64,000 nucleotides of DNA from NCBI GenBank assembly GCA_934747885.1, contig CAKVHE010000001.1, positions 186,001 to 250,000 on the forward strand. Direction: 5' to 3'. Below, piece by piece: positions 46,801 to 54,900 of the stretch (its first letter is position 1; each line of letters begins with the position of its first letter). The DNA is from an uncultured Clostridia bacterium (GTDB lineage: Bacteria; Bacillota; Clostridia; Christensenellales; UBA1242). The position numbers and the translations under genes were made by a program. Below the pieces are notes generated by a model that saw only the letters and a list, made by a program, of their open reading frames with translations, did no database searches and had not been told where the DNA came from.

Positions 46801-49407
46801 ATTGCCCACCAAAGTAGCGCGCGAAATAATTTGACTAGAAACATACGGCGTCAGACTACTACCGTTATTTAAATAATAATTTATCCAAAAAGTGTTGGTT
46901 CGCTCATAATCTTCGCTTTCACTGGTAGAGGCGCAAGCCAAAGCGTCAACCAAGTTTAAGGCAATTGCAGGGCGATAACCGTTGTAGGTTATGGAGCATT
47001 CCGCGCCCTTTACCATTTCACTAAGGTTATCTGCCACCACATCTAGATCCAAAACGTGTCTTTGATAGCGGTCGCCGTCATCTTGCGATCTATCCGCCAG
47101 CCACCAAGACGCCGGTACGCCATAACCAAATAGTCCACGCGTATGCTGACCATTTGCCAAAGCAAAATCGGTTGCAGTTGCTTCTACCTGATTAAGTTTG
47201 CCCGCCGTACCAAAGTAGTTGTTTAGTTCAGTTGAAGATAACAGCCAAACTCTATCGTACGAGATAAGCCCAGTTGAGCTATCTTCATTTGTATGATTTA
47301 AAATTATCTTCTTTTCGTTTGCATTAAAGGCGTTTTCAAAAAAACTATTGTTAGCATAATTGGTGTTAAAGATATCAGTGTTGTTTTGACCATTTAGTGC
47401 CGTTTGTGCGTTACTATTTTGCCAAGTGGTAGGTGAACCACCAAACGCCAAACCCGAAAACAGAACTTGATCGGCGAGTAACACGGCGTTAATTTCACCA
47501 CTTCTAATTTTTTCAATATTTTTTTCAGTTGCGTTGGCAATTATCCATTTTATAGGTTCAACCTTAAACCACATTACCTCAGGCAAAGAACCGGAACTAA
47601 TAGTCACGCCACCGCTAAACATTGTGTTTGTGCCCGCAAACGACGCATTCGCTGAATAAACTTTTGCGTATTTAGTGCCGTTTAAGAGATAAACATAAAA
47701 GGTATTTTCGCCAATGGTAAACGAATTAACCCTCGCCGAAGTGCTTAGCGCATTAAGGCTAGCCACCAGCGTAGCATCGGTAACATAAGTTTGAGGATAC
47801 TCACCAAACTCGATGGTATATTTGGTAGAACCGGCGTCTTCAATGTTCAAATCTTTTGCCGAAAAGCAAATTGCCGGACGCACGCCTGTTTTTTTGTTTA
47901 CATAAGCGTAGCCTGCTTCACCGGTGCCAAGCATGGTAAGTATGGTGCCATCTTCGCTTGCATCTCTAAGCATATATGGCGTAACGCTACTTGTTGCCGA
48001 AATTCCACAGCCAAGCGCCATAGAGCTTGCAACCCCAACTCCCTCACTTTTGTTTGCAAGCAGTTTGGTGTAATCATAAAACGATAGCATCCAAACCTTA
48101 TCGGTGGTAGTAAGCGCTGCCCCGCCCGAAACTTGCGTGGTTCCGTTTGGTTGTTGCCCGCTTGCGTTGTTTAAAATGGTGTTGTCAAAAATTCTAGATT
48201 TTTCTTCACTACTAAACGCTTCGTTATAAAAAGTTTCATTAAGATAAGTTCTAACGTTAGAATTTTTCCAAAGGTTGCCCGCGCTAAGCGAACTATTAAA
48301 TTCCAGCCCCATCAAAACTTTTTCAGAAACAACTTCGGCTTGAATTTGACCATTTAAAATTTGAGCGATGTTGCTTGCTGTGCCGTTTAAAATTTTCCAA
48401 ACAATTGGTTCAATCTTAAACCACACATAAGTGCCGGTAGGCGCCGTAACGCCGGCCGCGTACGAAAGAGCGCTAACCGGAACCCTAACGTAGCTCTCGC
48501 CGTCGATATAGGTGTAAGCGTCGTACTTGGTACCGTTTATGGTATAGCCATTTTCCAGTTTTGTTAGATTTTTGTTTGCCGAAAAACTACTTTCTAGCAA
48601 CTCTTGGTCGCTCGCCACCGATTGAGGATAGTTACCAAAAGTTATACGATACAAGCCATCTTTTTCGATTGTTACATCTTGAGTGGTATCTTCAACCACA
48701 GTTTCTGCTTCGGTAGTTCCGGTAAATTTCAAATTATATTCCCACGCCAATTTGTTTATCGAAACATCTTTGGAGGTATCAAGTTCAATTTCGCAAAGCA
48801 CATACACAATTTTGTTAGTGGTTCCCACCACAATATGTGAACCATTTGAAAACTCTTTTACCCCTTTGCTTTTGCCGGTGCCACTCCAAACAATCATACC
48901 ATCATTTGCATTAAAGCAATATGCATAAGTTGCACTAACGCCGGTGGTAGTAATGGCGGTGTAAGTTAAATCAATTTTGGTGTTTGCACCCGCGTTGTCG
49001 TCCACCACAAACTTAAAGATGTATTGCACTTTGCTGTGATCAGGCGAAAAATTAACTTTTTCGCCTTCTAGGGCTTCGAGTGCGTCGGTGGTGTTACCTT
49101 CGGTGGTATAAAGCACATCGTTTGTTATGCTTGGTGCGTCCACCTTTGAACCGGAAAGCACCCCGCCCACACGGGAGCCGTACAAAGTGCCTTCAACCTT
49201 GTCAATGTTTATGCTAATAGAGTTAGAAAAGCCTGCCGAAAAACTGTTTACAACAGCAACAACGCCCACTGCTAAAAGTGAGACGGCTGCCACCACAGCG
49301 ATAAATGTTGTGGTAAATTTTCTTATAAGACTGCCACGCTTTTTTGCTTGCTGCTTGGCGTGACGGCTAGGTTTGTTACTTTTGTTTACGACTAGCGATT
49401 TTGGCAT
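40855..49407 (-). CDS. Giant DUF6273 / InlB-repeat / BspA-type leucine-rich-repeat surface protein
   Basis: The 2,850-residue protein starts with a basic cytosolic stretch and a strong hydrophobic segment (TTFIAVVAAVSLLAVGVVAV, about 33-55), a signal sequence or N-terminal anchor. Two DUF6273-like domains follow (about 250-525 and 527-815), each with FGxYPQ, WFKIEPI/WFKVEPI, WxNSN and GVRPAI/GYRPAI motifs. InlB/Flg_new repeats (GYTFAGWYDN, LYAKW) lie at about 840-1340, and BspA-type LRR_5 repeats (IGxxAFxGCxxL) at about 1485-2150. A beta linker and another Flg_new module come next. Four C-terminal units of about 92-107 residues repeat SVTEIAENAFAGNTTILTFD. There is no C-terminal anchor. AGGAGA precedes the ATG, and the promoter is consensus-like. 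The family is typically adhesive or host-facing. Confidence 0.9.
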   Translation of the reverse strand: MPKSLVVNKSNKPSRHAKQQAKKRGSLIRKFTTTFIAVVAAVSLLAVGVVAVVNSFSAGFSNSISINIDKVEGTLYGSRVGGVLSGSKVDAPSITNDVLYTTEGNTTDALEALEGEKVNFSPDHSKVQYIFKFVVDDNAGANTKIDLTYTAITTTGVSATYAYCFNANDGMIVWSGTGKSKGVKEFSNGSHIVVGTTNKIVYVLCEIELDTSKDVSINKLAWEYNLKFTGTTEAETVVEDTTQDVTIEKDGLYRITFGNYPQSVASDQELLESSFSANKNLTKLENGYTINGTKYDAYTYIDGESYVRVPVSALSYAAGVTAPTGTYVWFKIEPIVWKILNGTASNIAQILNGQIQAEVVSEKVLMGLEFNSSLSAGNLWKNSNVRTYLNETFYNEAFSSEEKSRIFDNTILNNASGQQPNGTTQVSGGAALTTTDKVWMLSFYDYTKLLANKSEGVGVASSMALGCGISATSSVTPYMLRDASEDGTILTMLGTGEAGYAYVNKKTGVRPAICFSAKDLNIEDAGSTKYTIEFGEYPQTYVTDATLVASLNALSTSARVNSFTIGENTFYVYLLNGTKYAKVYSANASFAGTNTMFSGGVTISSGSLPEVMWFKVEPIKWIIANATEKNIEKIRSGEINAVLLADQVLFSGLAFGGSPTTWQNSNAQTALNGQNNTDIFNTNYANNSFFENAFNANEKKIILNHTNEDSSTGLISYDRVWLLSSTELNNYFGTAGKLNQVEATATDFALANGQHTRGLFGYGVPASWWLADRSQDDGDRYQRHVLDLDVVADNLSEMVKGAECSITYNGYRPAIALNLVDALACASTSESEDYERTNTFWINYYLNNGSSLTPYVSSQIISRATLVGNSVVEPSVPTRSGYTFAGWYDNAEGYGDQFDFSAAVTKDYNLYAKWIKNGDAPDVNIYVNVLDETTGNYKRLKTVTAKQGQSLYNSMFGEAETVVIGDKTYVFTGWLKDSYRSYRVEKVWRSSSSGYLVSTWWEYIYYLTNGVSSSTASEGLNVYAMYDVAQKVNFYDDILPAGKLIETKMHVTARFPATANSEPPIANFTDFGVVADKSSSVHFTGWMLDGDTTTVWAKDGAVSGLNLSANSNYKATDTTNFYARWGNDLTLTLDLKDGTTPSTLTIVQYTKYTMVPTSTAFGSNYEFVNWYLDGDYASVYGGTPITENTTLYAKWIRIYNVSLYLQAGDANPYATYKVKAGGSVGRLPSPTKSGYTFKGWATEDSYDHIIKIYLYSYTTINEDCKYIAVYTKDDAYNVVFDANGGTIAGKSSLTEKVEYGSSVTEAPTPVREGYTFVGWATANSRPNTVDPTTITVTSNTAYYAVWSRTYESIKMDGVIYNLYYKSYASNQYATAVGVDSASMWEKTVNIAAFIKYDGVTYIVNAVNLASESAHGEVTKLILGYNIGSITGNLDTIFPSAMMFIQHQVTNSTIREVITTAVGSRDYIKFKLDSTNSETTSLSVNANGVRSVVVTGGKITGALDSTKLPMTLSSFPIVAIGNSAFAGQTSITSISFTSNVVTIGAGAFNGCNLSEIIIPGAEVIGEKAFYGNAAVSSIAFGSALKSIGKSAFEGCTSLQNITFNSAVNIGERAFASTDVKRVSLSGGTIGSEAFYNLASLYEVILGDGVTSVGKSAFADCVSLKNVTLPAENCTIGDLVFDGTYGLAEVVQGTSTSTSKPIIIGSWAFGGTGIKGADLVVSLKNAILSGSAFYGNRNLKSLLLENGEIGSQAFENCSNLTSVTLKNVATIGSRAFAGCGLTGALDLSSISNIKIGEEAFLNNYNITSINLPTTFGSFIGARAFLGLRELTVITIGGGTDVTTTGDYVYKVDKGVLYEYSTGAGYTLLRFPSKINIVDYSVISGTVTIEKNAFGKYVGGNIISLQDGEELNNILISIFVPNTVTNMSTSTFDPCIALTTRTYEEGSIFVDSEDNFAVYNSDKTILLRVSQTSNKVKTFVIPDTVVAINENAINNPYLEKIVLGANVKTILPGNFIRCSSLSSITVSSANSNFGEVSGALYALENGSPVSLIRYPLAAPMVSTLTVPSTVTTISDNAFYGNSNVLKLSLPQGLTTIGANAFYDTSLSSIDLSKAGAISVGENAFYSGMAKPISVICSSANFEAVRASSSSAIAFENAFSGILSKLGSLQITGSATIKYYILSTDSQYALAKTQILVNTYDGLDPLSADCRLVLFGGASNYSEVVELTFASNYPVKGYNYTLTKNGVADAKVTKSDLNEKSYTITLNDLGSIASGNKGSYSLSFETTVCNKKVTVTIHVDGTVKTVELVAGENLSGVADPTVSGKNFVGYTTTEGGSTMFGKTTAIYDDLELWAKFENAIFNIFYKETTGNDVDSVLLPSGTKTTFVSGETITLPVLSEKVVDGKLYKFDGWYANSDLTGSALTQISGATSDQTVYAKWTLTYVVEGGIVYSLDKTKIVGLRGFTADSLTVISSVTEIAENAFAGNTTILTFDIPATVTKIGASAFAGINNDATIYFEGTESIWTAIGGESANTNNITVIFYEATETVDGIVYAKNRTKIVGLNGFTGTSLVVLASVTEIAENAFAGNTTILTFDIPSTVTTIGANAFKGVNANVNIFFQGDASSWAAVGGTAANPDGLPVVFYEVEATETVDGIVYASDRTIILGLDGYTKDSLVVITSVTEIAENAFAGNTTILTFDIPSTVTTIGENAFKSVNSSAQILFEGDEAAWTAIGGTAANPDGLPVVCYGVTYEEDGIVYENSSKTKIVGLAEGFSGTKIVVPGTVTEIGAYAFENATTLVEIEITNSVTKIGEGAFAGLTDTQITFVGTEAEWSQIGGDAANVNNLTVLFAQIG
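40860..42075 (-). repeat. Tandem DNA repeat encoding the C-terminal LRR units
   Basis: Units of roughly 280-330 bp. On the + strand a segment starting GGTTGATGGAATGTCAAAGG and ending TTTCGGTTACCGAA occurs at about 41310-41385 and, identically for most of its length, at about 41627-41697. A diverged copy lies at about 41930-42003. Near-identical DNA suggests recent duplication and possible copy-number variation. Confidence 0.75.
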
Positions 49408-49495
49408 TATGCTTCTCCTAATTGTCGCTTTTATTTTGAATAATCTTTTGCAAAAATATTCGGGGCAATACTGCGCCTATTATTTTTATAAATAT

Positions 49496-49524
49496 ATTAT
49501 ATAAAATATAAAAAAGCGTGTCAA
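49496..49524 (-). promoter_or_regulatory. Promoter of the BspA-type giant gene
   Basis: On the - strand, TTGACA (49519-49524), a 17-bp spacer and TATAAT (49496-49501): exact consensus. The 5' untranslated region is about 80 nt. Confidence 0.8.
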
Positions 49525-49550
49525 ACCAATTACCCCATTTTAAGAAAAAA

Positions 49551-49637
49551 ATCGACAAAATATTAAAATTTTTTTAGCGCTAATAGGACAAAAAGTCGCC
49601 CATGCACACACTAAATTAGCCAAAAAGTTTTCGACAA
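49551..49637 (-). promoter_or_regulatory. Spo0A-type boxes upstream of the giant gene promoter
   Basis: The - strand has a perfect TTTGTCGAAAA with octamer at 49630-49637 and a near match TTGTCGAT at 49551-49558, both upstream of the -35. This is the position expected for activation. Confidence 0.4.
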
Positions 49638-49650
49638 AAAAAGACAAAAA

Positions 49651-49675
49651 GCGAGTTGCCTTGTTGGCAACTCGC
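49651..49675 (-). terminator. Terminator of the three-gene operon 55432-49683
   Basis: GCGAGTTGCC (49651-49660) and GGCAACTCGC (49666-49675) form a perfect 10-bp stem with a TTGTT loop, followed on the - strand by TTTTTGTC. Confidence 0.85.
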
Positions 49676-49682
49676 AAAAAGG

Positions 49683-50936
49683 TTAATTTAAAACAAATTC
49701 CAAACAAACTGGATTGTGGCTAGAATAAGCATAGCCCGAATTTATGGTTTCAACCCTAATAACGCCCACATTCGCCGATACCAAAAATCCGTCCACAACG
49801 GCTTCGGCGCTTTCGCCACGAACATAACTTCTGCCCTGCTCGCGATAAGTGCCCACGCCATTAAAGGCGCCAATGGTATCCACCGCAAAACTAAACCCAA
49901 TTTTTGCAAGTGAAGTCGTGTTAAAGTTTGACGTAACGCCGCCAATGCTTGCGCTAGCCGCACCACTTTCGGCATTTACGGTTGCAAGCGCGCTACCAAA
50001 GTTTCCGCCCACAATCACATACGAACCATTTTTGGTGTATTCTTGCGTTAAATAGTCGTACAAAACTTGCAGTTGGCTTGCCTTTAATTCGTCATCGTCT
50101 GTTTCGTCAAAATGTACGTTAACCAGCACCAAATCGTCCGGTTTTCCGCTAACCTTGCGCACCTTTAAACGCGTTATGGTAAAGCAAGTATCCATGCGAG
50201 AATATTTGCCCGCCAGTTTGGTTTCGGTTGGCACTTTGCGGCGTTCCGGCAGCCACGTATCTAGCGAATATTTTGTAAAAGTTGCAATACCACTATTTAT
50301 TTTTCCTACCGGCGAAAACAACGGCTTAAACAAAAACGATGTATGATAGTTTTGTGCCATAATTGCGCCATAAAGTTTAAACGAGTCTTGCAAAATTGCA
50401 AGTTCGTCCACGTTTCGGCTACGCGCGGAGTTTACGTCTACTTCTTGAAAAAAGTAAAAATCGGTATTTTCATAACTAGCCGACGAAACAAGATTGATGG
50501 CGCCATTCAAGTTGGCTTCTACATCACTGGCACTAGCCGCCTTAACGCTAGACCCCTTTACCTCTTTGCCATCGGCATTGGTCGACTTAAAAAACGCGGA
50601 CGAAAAGGACGGCGAAAACATACCCGACGCTAAGTCATAAGTTATTGCCTTGTAACTAGATCCCACGGTAACATATCTGTCCACCGGACTTGAAAAGACT
50701 TCCAGCGCCTTTTTGTCCATAGTGCGCTCATAGGACATTTGCAAATAGGCAAAATAGCAACCCACAATAACGCCAAGCCCGACAACTACCGACAAGCAAA
50801 TAGCCAAAATTCGCTTCCAAAGTGGTTTTTCTTTTGCTCTGCGTTCTCGCGCTTCGCGCTCTTCTTTAATTTTTTGTTGCTCACGATTAAGCCTCTCAAT
50901 CTTCTCAGAAATTGACTCAACTTTTTCTTCTGCCAT
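49683..50936 (-). CDS. Membrane-anchored endonuclease/exonuclease/phosphatase-fold protein, degenerate active site
   Basis: The 417-residue protein has a charged coiled N-terminus (SEKIERLNREQQKIKEEREA), one transmembrane helix at about 42-67 and an outside domain with the EEP order of motifs: QEVD (FFQEVDVNSAR), NSGIATFTKYS, VLVNVHFD, YVIVGGNFGSA, VDGFLVS and SSHNPV. Active family members have GDFN and SDHxP; here these are GNFG and SSHNP, so two metal or base residues are replaced. It is the last gene of an operon, 9 bp after the lipoprotein gene. ATG at 50936 is used because AAGGAG lies 5 nt upstream. It may be a binding protein rather than a nuclease or phosphatase, by inference. Confidence 0.78.
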   Translation of the reverse strand: MAEEKVESISEKIERLNREQQKIKEEREARERRAKEKPLWKRILAICLSVVVGLGVIVGCYFAYLQMSYERTMDKKALEVFSSPVDRYVTVGSSYKAITYDLASGMFSPSFSSAFFKSTNADGKEVKGSSVKAASASDVEANLNGAINLVSSASYENTDFYFFQEVDVNSARSRNVDELAILQDSFKLYGAIMAQNYHTSFLFKPLFSPVGKINSGIATFTKYSLDTWLPERRKVPTETKLAGKYSRMDTCFTITRLKVRKVSGKPDDLVLVNVHFDETDDDELKASQLQVLYDYLTQEYTKNGSYVIVGGNFGSALATVNAESGAASASIGGVTSNFNTTSLAKIGFSFAVDTIGAFNGVGTYREQGRSYVRGESAEAVVDGFLVSANVGVIRVETINSGYAYSSHNPVCLEFVLN

Positions 50937-50945
50937 CTTCACTCC

Positions 50946-51938
50946 TTAAAGCAAATCATCACGATTTGTCTCAATTATAATTACTTTATATTCCCCGCCA
51001 ATTAACATTGCTTTCGTAATAATTACATATTTGTTTCCGCTCTCGTCATTCAAAACCGAAAGCACAGTAAGTTTGCCACTAGTCTGTCCATAGTCTTCGG
51101 CGGTTGCGTAGTAGGCATAGGCGTAGCCTGCCCCCAAATAATATCTTCCGCCAAGTTCAATTTGCGAATTTAATTTTTCGGTAAAGTTGTAACTGTCGTC
51201 AGCCACCACAATTTTGGCGCTAACATCTTTTGGTTTAAAGCATACCACAAGTTTTAGACCGGTGCCAATAGTCGCCGTAAGCATTTTGCCGTCAAGCGTT
51301 ACCCCGTCTGGCAAACTATTTACCGAAAAATAATTTACCCCACCATCCACCGAAATTTCTTTAATTTCGTAATCGGCAAATGCGGTAATTTCAAACACCA
51401 ATTTCCCGCCATTGGTTGCATAGCGGTTGCCGCCTGCGTAGGCCACCTTGCCGGCGCCCGAAAAGTTTTGACGACTTTCGCCACTCTTTTGTAGCATAGT
51501 TACCGAAACTTCACTTGCAAGTTTTGCAGTTTCAAACACGGCTTCTATGGTGGTATTTGAAACAATATTTTCCACCTTAAGCCCCATTTCTAGCGACAAA
51601 TCATGGCTTTGCATCACATCGCCCGCCGTAAGATAGGTTTCGCCATTAACCTTTAACCTCGCAAAAACATATCCGGGTTTTGGCACAACTGCCACGTCCA
51701 CACTGCCACCACTCACCACCAAGGTGCTTTCACTCAGCAGCCTTATGGTGCCCATAGACGCATCACTAATTGCATTAACCGAAAAATAAGTTTTTGCCGG
51801 CGGTTCAGGCGTGCCACCACTTGTGTTTCCGCCATTTGTGTTTCCGCCGTCACCTTTGGAGCAAGAACACGACATAAAGGTGCAAGCCACTGCAAAGCAC
51901 AAAACTATACTCGCCAAAATTTTTGTCAAATTTTTCAT
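50946..51938 (-). CDS. Secreted lipoprotein with InlB-like beta modules
   Basis: The 330-residue protein has a signal peptide (MKNLTKILASIVLCFAVACT) with a lipoprotein-type cysteine cluster (AVAC, then FMSCSCSKG), followed by a Gly/Asn/Ser/Thr/Pro-rich linker, so the mature protein is probably a lipid-anchored surface protein. The body has beta modules of the type FSVNAISDASMGTIRLLSES...PKPGYVFARLKVNGE, similar to Flg_new/InlB repeats in the neighbouring large protein. The start codon overlaps the upstream stop as ATGA, so translation is coupled. It is the middle gene of a three-gene operon. The lipobox is not a textbook L-A-G-C, so the exact modified Cys is unclear. Confidence 0.8.
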   Translation of the reverse strand: MKNLTKILASIVLCFAVACTFMSCSCSKGDGGNTNGGNTSGGTPEPPAKTYFSVNAISDASMGTIRLLSESTLVVSGGSVDVAVVPKPGYVFARLKVNGETYLTAGDVMQSHDLSLEMGLKVENIVSNTTIEAVFETAKLASEVSVTMLQKSGESRQNFSGAGKVAYAGGNRYATNGGKLVFEITAFADYEIKEISVDGGVNYFSVNSLPDGVTLDGKMLTATIGTGLKLVVCFKPKDVSAKIVVADDSYNFTEKLNSQIELGGRYYLGAGYAYAYYATAEDYGQTSGKLTVLSVLNDESGNKYVIITKAMLIGGEYKVIIIETNRDDLL

Positions 51939-54900
51939 ACTGTCACCTTTGCCTTGGCGTAAACAATAGCGGTTGCTTCGCCGTTCTCATTTTTTCTATA
52001 AACAACCAAATACTGCTCGCCGTCAATGGTTTCTAGTTTTACATCTTCGGCCGAGTAGGTGTTGCCATAGGCGTCATTTGGCAGCGCACATTCCACGCTG
52101 TCGCCATTTTTTACCAGCGTAAGTTCAGCATAAACCGCGTAGTAGTTTAGCGTTACTTCGCCGCCCCCTATGCTCCAAGATTTTTCCGTAAGCAAGGCCT
52201 CGGTGCCAGCTTCACCCGCCATCAAAGCGGACAAAACCTCACCGTCCATAGCCTTCCAAGCCGTAATGTAGCATACGTTGCCGTTTATTAAAAAGCAATC
52301 GTAAGCATTTTTTAGTTTGGTTTTAATTTGACCAAGATAGTTAAAAAATAGTGCTTCGCCGTCCACTTTTTGGTAAGTGGTTCCATTAAACAAATAATAC
52401 GAAATTTTTACATCGGCATTAGAACTAAAATAGCATTCTGCCACCAAATTTTTGGTAACCACGGTTTCTGGCACCACTTTTGTGTTGTCATTTGGGTTTA
52501 CAAAACCTTTTAGACCATACGCCGCGTCACCCACCGTAATGCTTAGCCCCGAGCCGGACAAATACTCCTTCAAAAAGGCATAATATCTGCTGCCATTAAA
52601 AAAGTTAACACTCTGCCAGCCGGTCGCACCGGTTTTTACGCCATCGGCATTTGCCACTGCCCACTCATTTGGGCCAGAGCCATATTCGGCTAAATAGTGC
52701 ACCCAAATAATTTGGTCGGTAGATATGGTGCGGTCAGGCGAATAAATTAGCACCGAACTATCCAAATAACTTAGTCCGCTTTCGGTCAGTTCCACAAAAG
52801 CAAAACCAAATTGCAAAAAGAAAACTTTTTTGGCGGTAACTGCATTTACCACAATGGTAGTTGCCCCACTTTCGGGCAAATAGGTTATTTTTGCCCCCAA
52901 ATTAAACTCAAAACTAGTAATTTCCGCATTTTCAAACGCACCTTTTATCATAGCGTTTGTTAGCACTTTGTTGCCGTTTACCGCAACATACGCCACAAAA
53001 TCACTAACGGCAATACGGCTGGCAAAATCAAACACAAACGGGTCACTTTCTACTGTAAATTCTTTTTTGTCCACCAGTTCGCCATTAAATCTAAATTCCA
53101 CATCATACACAATGGTTTCGTACCTAGCATACACGGTAAGTTCTTCCTCACCTTCCCAATACAAAAACACACCATGCAAAACCAAAAAGCCGTCTAATTC
53201 AAGCAGTTGCTCGTCGGTGCCCATAACCAAACTGCCTTCGCCATCGGCAGTGGTATAGTATCCCAAAAAGCGATAGCCCGCCCTAAGCGGAGTTAAGGTT
53301 AACCCTTCGGTGGTTGCGCGCTTGTCGTAGGTTTGGAGCGCACTTAGCACTGTGTCACCACTTGCAAACACACCGCCGTTTGCATCAAACAAAATGCGAC
53401 TACGTTTTGGCGAAAACACTGGAACAAATTCCATATCTTCTTCATAGCGCCAAGTAAATTCCTCGTCGCCATACCACAAAACTTCATCATCTAAGGTATA
53501 AAACGCGTCACCGGAGTTCATAGCCCAACCAATAAGGTCATAGCCCTTTTTTATTGGCAAAATAGGCTCGCCTTTCCCCAGCGATAACTGATACAAATTG
53601 GCGGTAGCGCCATATTGCACCATAACCTCATAGGTAGCGTTTTCGCCACTTACGCCATAGCGCAAAAAGGTAGCCTTAAAGTACTTGTAGTCATACGACG
53701 GTACAAGCTCTACCTCGGCAATATCCACATTCCAATTGGCATCTAGTTCATAAATGTAAAGCCCATTTGCGTCCGCCTCTGGGTCAGGGTTAAGTTCTTT
53801 CATTCCAAAAACAATGGCAGGATCTGAGCCATCAACCGTCAAACTTACCAAACTAAACAAATTTCTAGACGCAATTTTAGAACGCATGTACAGCAAATTT
53901 GAGTCAAAACTAATATAGCCATAAACCTTTCCGCCAAGCGCGCCAAGGTCTACCACAATGTTACTAATATTTGCACTATACTCAGCATAAAGCCCCAAAA
54001 AGTCTTCGCCCATATTCTCAATTTTTAACACGGCACTAGAATCCCAAAGCATAAAGTCCGCACCAAAAATCAAAAACGCTGTACTGCCATCTGCACTTTT
54101 TGCGCTTATGTTTGAAAAATGATATCCCACAATCGGCATATCCGGCAAACTGCTTGCCGTCAAAAGATTATACTCGCCGTCTACGGTTTTCCACCACGCC
54201 ATCGAACTGCCATAAACCAGTTTTAGCGTCACGCTTTGTGCGTTTTCTTCGCCGCCATACAAGGTGTACTCGCGTTCCATCGGCCTTACCACCACGGCAT
54301 AGTCCACACTGCCCGAAGCCGAAATGATATCATCAAGTTCACTCACGAATCCGGCGCCGTCACGGCTAATTTCATATCCGGTAACCGCTTTTACCACCAC
54401 TTCTATGTCTGTTACAATAATCAAACAATCAAATTTGGTAACGTTGCGCACAGTGGCAATTTCTTCGCCGGTCAAACGATTGGTAAGCGACACTTCCGCC
54501 ACCGGTTCATTTGCCGTAAACGAAAATACAAACTTGTCCGTGGTGTCGTAGGCGCCAATATCTGCACTGCTGTTACTCTTTAAATAATCTAAATTAAACA
54601 CAAAACTATTTTCGGCGCCAACAAGCGCTTCGGCGCTTAATATAGGGTCAATTTTAAAACTTGCTGCCAGTGAATACTTAACGCGCACCTCAACTTCGAT
54701 ATCAAACAGCACAATAAGTGGCGTAGTAAAATTTGCCCCCGAATAAGTAATGGTTTCGATTCCCGATTGTTTTACGCTCGAAACGACTACCGACGTAAAG
54801 CCCGAGCGATTGTTTACGCCCACGCCGTTGCCGTTTGTAAGTTTAAAATTAAGTTTAAAATATGACTGCCGCGAAATTTCAACCATATAGTCTTCGCTTG

